A stretch of 64,000 bases of DNA from Arenimonas metalli CF5-1 (GTDB lineage: Bacteria; Pseudomonadota; Gammaproteobacteria; Xanthomonadales; Xanthomonadaceae): positions 62,001 through 126,000 of the forward strand of contig NZ_AVCK01000003.1 in assembly GCF_000747155.1 (NCBI RefSeq), read 5' to 3'. Below the pieces are notes generated by a model. It was not told where the DNA came from. It did not search any database and saw only the letters and a program-made list of their open reading frames with translations. Of this stretch, positions 8,547-15,227 are shown piece after piece (positions within the stretch are counted from its first letter, which is position 1; each line of letters begins with the position of its first letter). The position numbers were made by a program, and so were the translations under genes.

Positions 8547-9395
8547 CTAGCGATGCCGATCGAGCACGGTCGGATGGCCGTCGGCGGCCACGACGATACC
8601 CGCGCTGTCCTCCTCGCGGAAGGGCCGCGCGGTGAACGGCACCAGCATGGGCACGCGCTGGCGGTAGGCCCGGTAGCGGTCGCCGAGTTGGTGCGCCAGG
8701 TCGCGTTCCTCGAAACGGATGGCGACCAGGATGTAGGCGGTCAGCGATCCCGCGAACAGCGCGTGGCCCACGGTCATGGTCGGGCCGCCCCAGAGCGCGA
8801 GGATGAAGCCCAGGTAGAGCGGGTGGCGGACGAGCCGGTACAGCAGCGGCGTCACGAAGGCGTGCCCGCCTTCGGCGCGGCCGATGAACTGCTGCCAGAC
8901 CTGGCGCAGGCCGAACAGGTCGAAATGGTCGATCAGGAAGGTGGACAGCAGCACGAGGCCGAAGCCACCCGCGAACACCGCCCAGCCGATGGCCTGCCCC
9001 ACCGGCGTCGCCGCCGACCACAGCAGGCCGGGCAGCGGACGCCACTGCCAGAACAGCAGCATCAGCACGAGGCTGGCCAGCAGCACGTACACGCTGCGTT
9101 CGGCCGAGGCCGGTAGCCGCTGCCTGAGCCAGGCCTTGAAACCGAGCCGCGCCATCACGCTGTGCTGCAGGCCGAACACCAGCACCAGGCCCAGGTTGAC
9201 CAGCACGGCCGTGGCCATCGGCGTCGGCTGGCCGCCGAGGTCGACCGAACGCGGCACCAGCGCCGGCAACCGCGGTAGCCATTCCGCCAGCGCGGTGGCC
9301 TGCAGGTTGCCGGTGAAGGCAATCAGGTAGAGGAAGGTGGCGAAGAAGATCGCGTAGGTCACCAGGCCGAACAGCAGGATCGCGCTTCGCTTCAT
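8547..9395 (-). CDS. mddA: MddA/NnrU-family membrane methyltransferase (methanethiol S-methyltransferase-like)
   Basis: The 282-aa protein has about six membrane segments. Its landmarks match the MddA family that makes dimethyl sulfide from methanethiol and S-adenosylmethionine: YAIFFATFLYLI at the N terminus, GLQHSVMAR, STFLIDHFDLFGLRQV, LYRLVRHPLYLGF and RFEERDLAHQLGDRYRAYRQRVPML. The last block is shared with NnrU and isoprenylcysteine methyltransferases, so the exact substrate is inferred. The ATG at 9395 gives the family's usual MKR start. It is the first gene of an operon with the serine hydrolase and ATP-grasp enzyme. A 16-bp perfect palindrome lies 100 bp upstream, next to a LuxR-type regulator gene. 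Confidence 0.75.
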   Translation of the reverse strand: MKRSAILLFGLVTYAIFFATFLYLIAFTGNLQATALAEWLPRLPALVPRSVDLGGQPTPMATAVLVNLGLVLVFGLQHSVMARLGFKAWLRQRLPASAERSVYVLLASLVLMLLFWQWRPLPGLLWSAATPVGQAIGWAVFAGGFGLVLLSTFLIDHFDLFGLRQVWQQFIGRAEGGHAFVTPLLYRLVRHPLYLGFILALWGGPTMTVGHALFAGSLTAYILVAIRFEERDLAHQLGDRYRAYRQRVPMLVPFTARPFREEDSAGIVVAADGHPTVLDRHR

Positions 9396-9494
9396 GGCAC
9401 GGACTCGCAGGGGGACTGCCGCGAACGCTACGCCCGGGCCCGCCCCCTGCCATGGGGCGGGTGTCCCGATGGCCGGCAGGCGCAGGCCTATTCC

Positions 9495-9510
9495 CGGGAC
9501 AATTGTCCCG
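9495..9510. promoter_or_regulatory. Perfect 16-bp palindrome, candidate operator
   Basis: CGGGACAATTGTCCCG is a perfect palindrome 100 bp upstream of the MddA-like gene and 5 bp after the stop of the hydrolase-LuxR gene. GTCCCGAT is repeated once more nearer the MddA-like gene, around 9465. It is a plausible site for the neighbouring LuxR-type helix-turn-helix, and less likely a weak terminator, since no T-run follows on either strand. Confidence 0.5.
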
Positions 9511-9514
9511 ATTG

Positions 9515-10573
9515 TTAAGGCGCGCCGCCCGCCGAAGAACCGCGCACGATCGCCTGCCCCCGGTTGGCGACGCCCAGCTTCCGGTAAAGGTTGGAGAGGT
9601 GGTTGCGCACGGTCTTCTCGCTGATCAGCAGGCGCCGCCCGATGTCGGCATTGCCCAGGCCCCGGCACAGCAGGTGCAGCACCTCGCGCTCGCGACGGCT
9701 GAGCGCTTCCTCGCCCGCCGCCGGTCGCTCGCCCGGCGCGATGCCCGCGAAGTCCAGCACCGCGCGCTGGAACACCGCCCAGGCCGCCTCGTGCCCAAGC
9801 AGCACGTGGTTGCGCGACTCGAGCTCGACGAACTCGGCACCGGGAATGCCCGCGGCCAGCCGGCGACCTTCGTCGAACGGCACCACCTCGTCCTCGCGCG
9901 CGTGCAGCACCAGCGTCGGCACCCGCACCTGCGGCAGCAGCTCGGAGATGTCGGTGAAGGCGCGCACCGACAGCAGCTTCACCGCCATCTCCGGCGAACA
10001 GGTCTTGCGGCACAGGTCGTTGTACCAGTCGAGCTGCTCGTGCGTGCCGCCCGGCAGGAAGCGCGCGGTGAAGGCCTGCCGGAACACCGGGTTGTCGCTG
10101 CCCCAGCCCAGCCGCACCATCTCCACGACGGCGCGGTAGTGCTCGGCGTCACGCTCGCTGCGCCTGGCCCAGCCGCGCGCATAGCTGCCGTAGAGGATCA
10201 GGTGCGACACCCGCTCGGGGTGCCGGATGGCATAGCGGATCGCCGCCGCGCCGCCCTGCGAGATGCCCAGCAGGACCAGCGGCGCGCGCGGATTCGCGGC
10301 CTCGACCACGGTTTTCAGGTCGGAAAGCCAGTGCGTTTCCGCGACGTCGCCGACCTCGCGGTCCGACAGCCCGCAGCCGCGCTCGTCGAAGCGCAGCAGG
10401 TCGAAATGGGTGGAGAAGAAACGCAGCCAGTGCCGCCAGACCGGGCTGTCGACGTCGTCGCGCAGGTGGGTCATCCAGTTCGCGGCCTTGACGAGCGACG
10501 GCCCGGTGCCGGTGCGCGTCCAGGCCAGGTGCACGCCGTCGGCGGTGCGCACGAGATGGATGGACTGGCGCAT
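9515..10573 (-). CDS. Alpha/beta hydrolase fused to a LuxR-type DNA-binding domain
   Basis: Residues 1 to about 275 form an alpha/beta hydrolase with nucleophile Ser in GISQGG, the acidic residue in HAREDEVVP and the His in SRNHVLL, so the triad looks intact. Residues about 285-345 are a LuxR/GerE helix-turn-helix (LSRREREVLHLLCRGLGNADIGRRL, then SEKTVRNHLSNLYRKLGV, given in two pieces). Such fusions are read as one-component regulators in which a hydrolase fold senses, or processes, a small ligand. The gene follows the VOC gene by 14 bp, and a palindromic operator candidate separates it from the MddA-like operon downstream. Confidence 0.9.
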   Translation of the reverse strand: MRQSIHLVRTADGVHLAWTRTGTGPSLVKAANWMTHLRDDVDSPVWRHWLRFFSTHFDLLRFDERGCGLSDREVGDVAETHWLSDLKTVVEAANPRAPLVLLGISQGGAAAIRYAIRHPERVSHLILYGSYARGWARRSERDAEHYRAVVEMVRLGWGSDNPVFRQAFTARFLPGGTHEQLDWYNDLCRKTCSPEMAVKLLSVRAFTDISELLPQVRVPTLVLHAREDEVVPFDEGRRLAAGIPGAEFVELESRNHVLLGHEAAWAVFQRAVLDFAGIAPGERPAAGEEALSRREREVLHLLCRGLGNADIGRRLLISEKTVRNHLSNLYRKLGVANRGQAIVRGSSAGGAP

Positions 10574-10587
10574 CCGGGGGCGGGGCT

Positions 10588-10959
10588 TCAGCGGTGCTGG
10601 TCGAGCAGGATCGGATTGCCGTCGGGATCGACCACGATGCAGTGGCCGCGGCCGGTGGTGGATTCGTCCACCTCCTTCACCGGCGTGATGCCGCGGGCCT
10701 TGAGCTGGCGCTGCAGCTCGCGCACGTCGGTGAAGGGGTCGACATTCTGGCCGTTGTTGTCCCAGCCCGGGTTGAAGCAGAGCATGTTCTTCTCGAACAT
10801 GCCCTGGAACAGGCCGATCACGGTGTCGCCGTTCTTCAGGATCATCCAGCCGTGCTGGGACTGGTCGTGGAAGGCGGTGAAGCCGAGCGCCTCGTAAAAC
10901 TTGCGGGAGGCGTGGATGTCCTTCACCGCGAGGCTGACGGAGAAATTGCCGAGGTTCAT
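10588..10959 (-). CDS. VOC (glyoxalase/dioxygenase fold) family protein
   Basis: The 123-aa protein has the paired beta-alpha-beta-beta-beta modules of the VOC fold: VSLAVKDIHASRKFYEALGF opens the first and GHCIVVDPDGNPILLDQH closes the second. Divalent-metal ligands could be provided by the Asp/Glu of the last strand. The phrase NMLCFNPGWDNNGQNVDPFTD is typical of a group annotated only as glyoxalase-like. The ATG at 10959 has GGAG 6 bases upstream. It is the first gene of an operon with the hydrolase-LuxR regulator, so it might modify or bind the same ligand. Confidence 0.85.
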   Translation of the reverse strand: MNLGNFSVSLAVKDIHASRKFYEALGFTAFHDQSQHGWMILKNGDTVIGLFQGMFEKNMLCFNPGWDNNGQNVDPFTDVRELQRQLKARGITPVKEVDESTTGRGHCIVVDPDGNPILLDQHR

Positions 10960-11016
10960 GGTGGCTCCAGTGCCGCCGCGCGGCGGCGCTCCCTGTGTGG
11001 TTCCCAAGCGCAAGGC

Positions 11017-11040
11017 CAGGTTACGAACCTGACCCCGTTC
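11017..11040. repeat. Partial GGTCAGGT-type palindromic repeat
   Basis: CAGGTT-ACG-AACCTG followed by ACCCCGTT is a degenerate copy of the hairpin at 42083-42109, which has the full CGGGGTCAGGT stem. Here only the right arm is complete. It sits between the stop of the lipoprotein hydrolase gene and the start of the VOC gene. Confidence 0.55.
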
Positions 11041-11071
11041 CCTGATAGTGCGTGCAACCTTACGCCAGGTC

Positions 11072-12205
11072 TCAGCGCGGCGCTTGTCCCGGGTGCTTGC
11101 GCTCGATCACCCAGGCGCGGAGCTTGGCCAGCGCCGCGGCCTGGCTTTCGGGCGGGAACTGGCAGTGGCCGCTGCCGATGGGCGGAAGCTCGAACACCTG
11201 GTCGCCGCGCCCGGCCTTGCGCGCCAGGTCGAGGTAGCGCGAGGAGGTTTGGGACGGAACGACTTCGTCGGCCACGTTGGCCATCAGCACCACGGGGCTC
11301 GCGGTCGCGCCGGTCAGCTGTAGCCGGGCGTTGGCGTAGGCCACGGCCGAGGGTTCGCCGGCGTAGCGGCGCACGCGCGCGTTGAGCGCGGCGTCATTGC
11401 CCAGTCCGCTGTAGGTCACGCGGGTGTTGTCCACCGGCACGCCGCCGGCGCGCTCGCGCAGCTCGTGCAGCACCGCGAAGCGCAGCATCAGGCCGCCGGC
11501 CATGCCTTCGCGCGGGATGCCGAAGGCCTGGCCAAAGCGGGCCGCGAAGGCTTCGTCGGAGGCCAGCGCGGCCTCGATCTTCGCCGCGTCGGGCCAGCGC
11601 GGCACGTCGGCGTCGAACAGGCCGCCCGGCGACAGCACGCCCGGGTGGCGGTCGGCGAACACCGCGAGCGCGCCCAGCACCGGGCCGCTGAACAGCTCTT
11701 CGGACGGCGCGTTCACGCCGCACAGCGCGAGGCCGCCGTCGTAGGCCGCGCCGTGCTGCTCCAGCGTCCCGAGCACGATGTGCGCGCCCATCGAGTGGCC
11801 CACCGCCCAGGTGCGCATGGGCGCACCCAGCAGGCCCATGACGTGCTTGCGCAGCGCCTCGCTGTCGGCCAACCCTTCGGCAACCGACCAGCCCCGCGCG
11901 GAATAGTCGGACTGCGCGACCGCGAAGCCCGCGCTGAGCATCCATCCCTCGTAGCCGGTGAGGGGCATCACCTCGGGAAGCGGCTGCTCCTGCGGCGCGT
12001 AGCCGCGGAAATACACCACCAGCTCACCGTTCCAGTTCACGGGCACGTCCAGCCGCCAGGGCGCGCCGGCGATCGTGCCGGTGTGCTCGCTGGGCTGCTT
12101 GATCGCTGCTGCGGGCACGGGCGGCGCGGCGACCGCGGGTTCCCGGGGTGGAGACGACGCGCACGCGGTCAACGCGCACAGCAGGCCAAGGGACAGCAGG
12201 CGCAT
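11072..12205 (-). CDS. Alpha/beta hydrolase lipoprotein
   Basis: The N terminus MRLLSLGLLCALTACAS ends in the lipobox LTAC, so the mature protein should be lipid-anchored at Cys15. The hydrolase core follows, with nucleophile Ser in AVGHSMGAH, an acidic residue in NVADEVVP and His in GSGHCQFP. The ATG at 12205 has GGAGAA 5-6 bases before it, while the upstream in-frame codons would spoil the signal peptide. The 377-aa size and the GLALCGVNAP segment resemble exported prolyl-type or acyl hydrolases; the substrate is unknown. It is divergent from a small membrane-protein gene 146 bp away. Confidence 0.85.
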   Translation of the reverse strand: MRLLSLGLLCALTACASSPPREPAVAAPPVPAAAIKQPSEHTGTIAGAPWRLDVPVNWNGELVVYFRGYAPQEQPLPEVMPLTGYEGWMLSAGFAVAQSDYSARGWSVAEGLADSEALRKHVMGLLGAPMRTWAVGHSMGAHIVLGTLEQHGAAYDGGLALCGVNAPSEELFSGPVLGALAVFADRHPGVLSPGGLFDADVPRWPDAAKIEAALASDEAFAARFGQAFGIPREGMAGGLMLRFAVLHELRERAGGVPVDNTRVTYSGLGNDAALNARVRRYAGEPSAVAYANARLQLTGATASPVVLMANVADEVVPSQTSSRYLDLARKAGRGDQVFELPPIGSGHCQFPPESQAAALAKLRAWVIERKHPGQAPR

Positions 12206-12351
12206 ACACGTTCTCCGCATCGGTTTCGCCGGAGTGTGCCAGCTTTCGCTACGCCGGCGAAGCCAGCGCCCCCGCTCGACCACGGCGGGCTGCCCTTGCC
12301 GCGCCGGTGCTGGAAATTGCGGCTGCGTCCCGCCCCCGATACGCTCGGCGC

Positions 12352-12738
12352 ATGCCGCTGTTGAGAGCTCTACTGATCCTGGCGGCCGCTCTGGCCGGCG
12401 TGCCGGCGTTCAACGCGCTGGGCGGTGCACTGGCCGATGTGATGCGTCTTCCCGCGGGCGGCACGCTGCGGCTGGCCTGGGACCTGGGCTGGCTGCTGCT
12501 GTCGGCGTTCGTGGCCGTGTGGCTGCCCGCGCGCGGGTCACCGCTCTGGCCGCGCGCGCTGGCGCTGGCCCTGGCCGGTCTGTGGATCGCGGCGGCCGTG
12601 TGGGCTGCCTGGAACCTGGAGTCCGATTTCCCGACGTGGTTCGTCGCGGCCGTGTTGATCGGGGTGCCGATCGCGGCCAGTGCCGCCGTCGCGGTTGGCG
12701 CGCGTGGCCGCCGCGTTGCGCCACCCGTCGTTCGCTGA
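12352..12738 (+). CDS. Small integral membrane protein, 128 aa
   Basis: The protein is almost entirely hydrophobic, with four likely membrane helices: about 4-25, 40-60, 66-88 and 96-116. It ends in an Arg-rich cytoplasmic tail. No family is recognised. The ATG at 12352 is chosen because the first helix starts there. The csbD-like gene follows after 63 bp on the same strand. Confidence 0.65.
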   Translation: MPLLRALLILAAALAGVPAFNALGGALADVMRLPAGGTLRLAWDLGWLLLSAFVAVWLPARGSPLWPRALALALAGLWIAAAVWAAWNLESDFPTWFVAAVLIGVPIAASAAVAVGARGRRVAPPVVR

Positions 12739-12801
12739 TGGGGTTCAGGCACCGGGCCGGATACTCCCTGGACGCGCCATCCCTGGCGTCGGGAGAACTC
12801 C

Positions 12802-12990
12802 ATGGACAAGAACACCAAGGGCGGCATCGGGCACCAGGTCAAGGGCAGCCTCAAGGAAGCGACTGGCAAGGTCACCGGCAACCAGTCCAAGGAGCTGGCC
12901 GGCAAGGTCGAGAAGAACCTCGGCAAGGCGCAGCGCAAGGTCGGTGAAGCGACCACCGAGATCAAGAACGCGGTCAAGAAGGACGACTGA
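12802..12990 (+). CDS. CsbD-family stress protein
   Basis: The 62-residue protein has the full CsbD pattern: N-terminal MDKNTKGGIGHQVKGSLKEA, then KVTGNQSKELAGKVEKNLGK, ending in Lys/Asp. It is made of charged helices with no hydrophobic core. CsbD proteins accumulate in general stress in many bacteria, but their biochemical role is unknown. GGGAG lies 6 bases before the ATG. A strong 10-bp hairpin follows the gene. Confidence 0.9.
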   Translation: MDKNTKGGIGHQVKGSLKEATGKVTGNQSKELAGKVEKNLGKAQRKVGEATTEIKNAVKKDD

Positions 12991-13016
12991 GGCCTTCGTT
13001 CGCCTGTCGCAGCCAT

Positions 13017-13039
13017 CCGGCTTGCGTGCCGCAAGCCGG
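13017..13039 (+). terminator. Hairpin after csbD-like gene
   Basis: CCGGCTTGCG-TGC-CGCAAGCCGG forms a perfect 10-bp stem with a 3-base loop, 26 bp after the csbD stop. No T-run follows, so termination may depend on Rho, or the hairpin may protect the transcript end. Confidence 0.5.
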
Positions 13040-13106
13040 ACATCAATCACGCTTCAAGCTGACGCTTCGCGGAAATCCGCAGCGTCGCATCGACCAGCGC
13101 GGTTCA

Positions 13107-14351
13107 TTAACGGCTTCGGGCCTGTCCAGCCTCCGCCGCGGCCGCTGCGAGTTCGGGTGGGCGCTGGCGAATGCCGCCGTAGCTCAATCGCCGCCACAGC
13201 CACTCCACCGGGCCGATGCTGAAGCGCGCCAACCACCAGCGGCTGCTGATCACCTGCAGGGCGAACAGCAGCACGCCCAGCGCCAGCGCCAGGTCGAGGG
13301 GCATCCGCCCGTACTGTCCCAGCCCGAAGCCGTAGAAGATCCAGGTGCAGACTAGCGACTGCAGCAGGTACTGGGTCAGCGCCATGCGGCCGAGCGGCGC
13401 GAACACACCCAGCCACACTCGCCAGCGCGATCGCTGCAGCAGCAACAGGATGCCGGCCGCGTAGCCCAGGGTCAGCGCGAACTTGGCGAATAAGAAGGTC
13501 GCCTTGATCAAGACCCGCAGCGGCTGCAGGGCAAGCTGATTCACCCAGGCATGCAGCGCCTCCTGCGGCACCGCGTTGGCCACCAGCCCGAAGCCGAAGC
13601 AGAGCACGAAGACCTGCCGCAGCCGACGCCGATGCGCGTCCGGCGCCGAAAGCCATCCGGCCTTCCAGGCCGCCACGCCGACGATGAAGAACGGCGCCAG
13701 GATGACGAAGCGATTGGCGAGGCGCATCGGGCCGATCACATGCAGCGTTTCCCACCATCGGTATTGCAGCGCGTCGAGCCAACCGCCTTGCCCGTAGTGC
13801 TGGAGACTGAGACTGTAGGTTTGCGCCGGCGACAGATCCGTGGCGAGCGCCAGCATCGGCCCGGCAATCACCGCCGAGACGAGCAGCACCACCGGGATCG
13901 CCCACAGCACCCGGCCGGCCGACAGCCGCAGGAAGGGCAGGACCATCAGGCTGATCAGCGCGTAGTCGAGCAGGATGTCGACGTTCCACAGCAAGAACGT
14001 GTGCACGCTGCCCAGCAGGGCGAGCACCGCGCTGCGACGCAGCGCAAACGGCCAGCGCGACCGGCCCTTGTCGGACGCACGATCGGCCTGGATGGCCAGG
14101 CCGGCACCGAACAGGATCGACAGCAGCGCCGCCGCCTTGTTCTCCAGCAGCACCCGAACGAGGTCGCCGGCCAAGCCACCGAAGTCTCCCAGCGGATAGG
14201 CGACGCCGGCCGCCCGCGCCGAATCGGCACCGCAGAAGTAGCCGATGTTGACCAGCAGCACGCCGAACAAGGACAGGCCGCGCAGCACATCCAACTGCAG
14301 CAGGCGTTCGCCGCGAGCGGCCGGGTCTTGAGACACCACGTTCGCGGACAT
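13107..14351 (-). CDS. DUF418 family membrane protein
   Basis: The 414-aa protein has an N-terminal LDVLRGLSLFGVLLVNIGYF segment and a C-terminal block with GRMALTQYLLQSLVCT and FALQVISSRWWLARFSIGPVEW, which together mark the DUF418 family (formerly YeiB). It has 9-10 membrane segments. The function of the family is unknown; it is often paired with small-molecule responsive regulators. The ATG at 14351 is used rather than the TTG at 14381 that overlaps the upstream stop. It follows the TetR gene by about 27 bp, so it is probably repressed from the operator at 14964-14987. Confidence 0.9.
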   Translation of the reverse strand: MSANVVSQDPAARGERLLQLDVLRGLSLFGVLLVNIGYFCGADSARAAGVAYPLGDFGGLAGDLVRVLLENKAAALLSILFGAGLAIQADRASDKGRSRWPFALRRSAVLALLGSVHTFLLWNVDILLDYALISLMVLPFLRLSAGRVLWAIPVVLLVSAVIAGPMLALATDLSPAQTYSLSLQHYGQGGWLDALQYRWWETLHVIGPMRLANRFVILAPFFIVGVAAWKAGWLSAPDAHRRRLRQVFVLCFGFGLVANAVPQEALHAWVNQLALQPLRVLIKATFLFAKFALTLGYAAGILLLLQRSRWRVWLGVFAPLGRMALTQYLLQSLVCTWIFYGFGLGQYGRMPLDLALALGVLLFALQVISSRWWLARFSIGPVEWLWRRLSYGGIRQRPPELAAAAAEAGQARSR

Positions 14352-14377
14352 GACCACGCTCTCAGTCAGGCACTGAC

Positions 14378-14935
14378 TCAATTCGCCGGCGCGATGCCGA
14401 GCACCCGCGCCGCCATGCTTCTCGCGCGCGTGGCGGGAGTCGGGTTTCCTTCGCGAACCGCGGTGACCACGGCCCCGTCGAACAGCAGCATGAGATCGCC
14501 CGCCGCGCTTTCGTCCAGCCCGGCCGCCCGCAGCAAACGGGCGAAGTAGGCCTCGAAGCGGCGCTTGTGCGCAGCCGCTGCCCGATGCAGGGCGTGGTCG
14601 GGCGGCGGCGTCTCGGCGATGGTGTTGAGGAAGGCGCAGCCGCGGTATTCGGGGCTGGCCAGGCGGATCGCCAAGGCGTCAAACACGGCCAGCGGCCGCA
14701 GATGGGGATCGGGCGCCAGGCGCTCGACCTCCTGCTCGAACCAGGCACAGACTCGTTCGTCGCGCCGCTCCAGCACCGCCAAGGCCAGACCTTCCTTCGA
14801 CTGGAAGTGCCGATAGAAGCTCATGCGGGCGACTTCCGCGGTGCTGATGATGGCGTCCACGCCGACCGCCTGGATCCCCTGCCGATAGAACAGGTGGGTG
14901 GCGACATCCAGGATCCGCTCGCGAACCTTGCTCAT
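14378..14935 (-). CDS. TetR/AcrR-family transcriptional regulator
   Basis: The 185-aa protein has the N-terminal TetR helix-turn-helix: ILDVATHLFYRQGIQAVGVD, then AEVARMSFYRHFQSKEGLAL, followed by a helical ligand domain. The tail DLMLLFDGAVVTAVREG is that of TetR_C-type repressors. It is the first gene of a two-gene operon with the DUF418 protein and has a clear palindromic operator 28 bp upstream, so autoregulation is likely. The ligand is unknown. Confidence 0.93.
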   Translation of the reverse strand: MSKVRERILDVATHLFYRQGIQAVGVDAIISTAEVARMSFYRHFQSKEGLALAVLERRDERVCAWFEQEVERLAPDPHLRPLAVFDALAIRLASPEYRGCAFLNTIAETPPPDHALHRAAAAHKRRFEAYFARLLRAAGLDESAAGDLMLLFDGAVVTAVREGNPTPATRARSMAARVLGIAPAN

Positions 14936-14963
14936 GCCTGCTCCAGCGGAGGATTCGCTGCGA

Positions 14964-14987
14964 ATGATATAGACCGGTCGGTATCAT
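14964..14987. promoter_or_regulatory. TetR-type operator palindrome
   Basis: The 24-bp site reads ATGATA, two bases, GACCGGTC, two bases, TATCAT. Outer and central blocks are perfectly symmetric and 20 of 24 positions obey the dyad. A GACCGGTC centre is common in TetR-family operators. It lies 28 bp before the TetR gene start. The 290-bp gap to aceE shows no gene. Confidence 0.8.
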
Positions 14988-15196
14988 GTCAAGTCAAGCG
15001 CAGCCGGACACTGCCCACGGCATCGCCGGGAGCAGGCAGGGAATCGCGTTTGGCTTGGCTGGCCCGGCGCTTGAACTCAGGCTTGGCAGCGATCTGCCCT
15101 GGGACACCCCGTCCGACTAGGGCCTCAAACCCCACGCGACGCGATGCCGCCGTCGCGTCGATTGCCGCAGCCGATCACCATTGACCCGCCCAAGCA

Positions 15197-15223
15197 CGAA
15201 CCGCCCAGCCTTGCGGCGGTTCG
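15197..15223 (-). terminator. Hairpin after aceE
   Basis: CGAACCGCC and GGCGGTTCG form a perfect 9-bp stem with a 9-base loop, beginning 5 bp after the aceE stop. No T-run follows on the minus strand, so it is a terminator-like or transcript-protecting hairpin rather than a classical intrinsic terminator. Confidence 0.6.
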
Positions 15224-15227
15224 CGCT

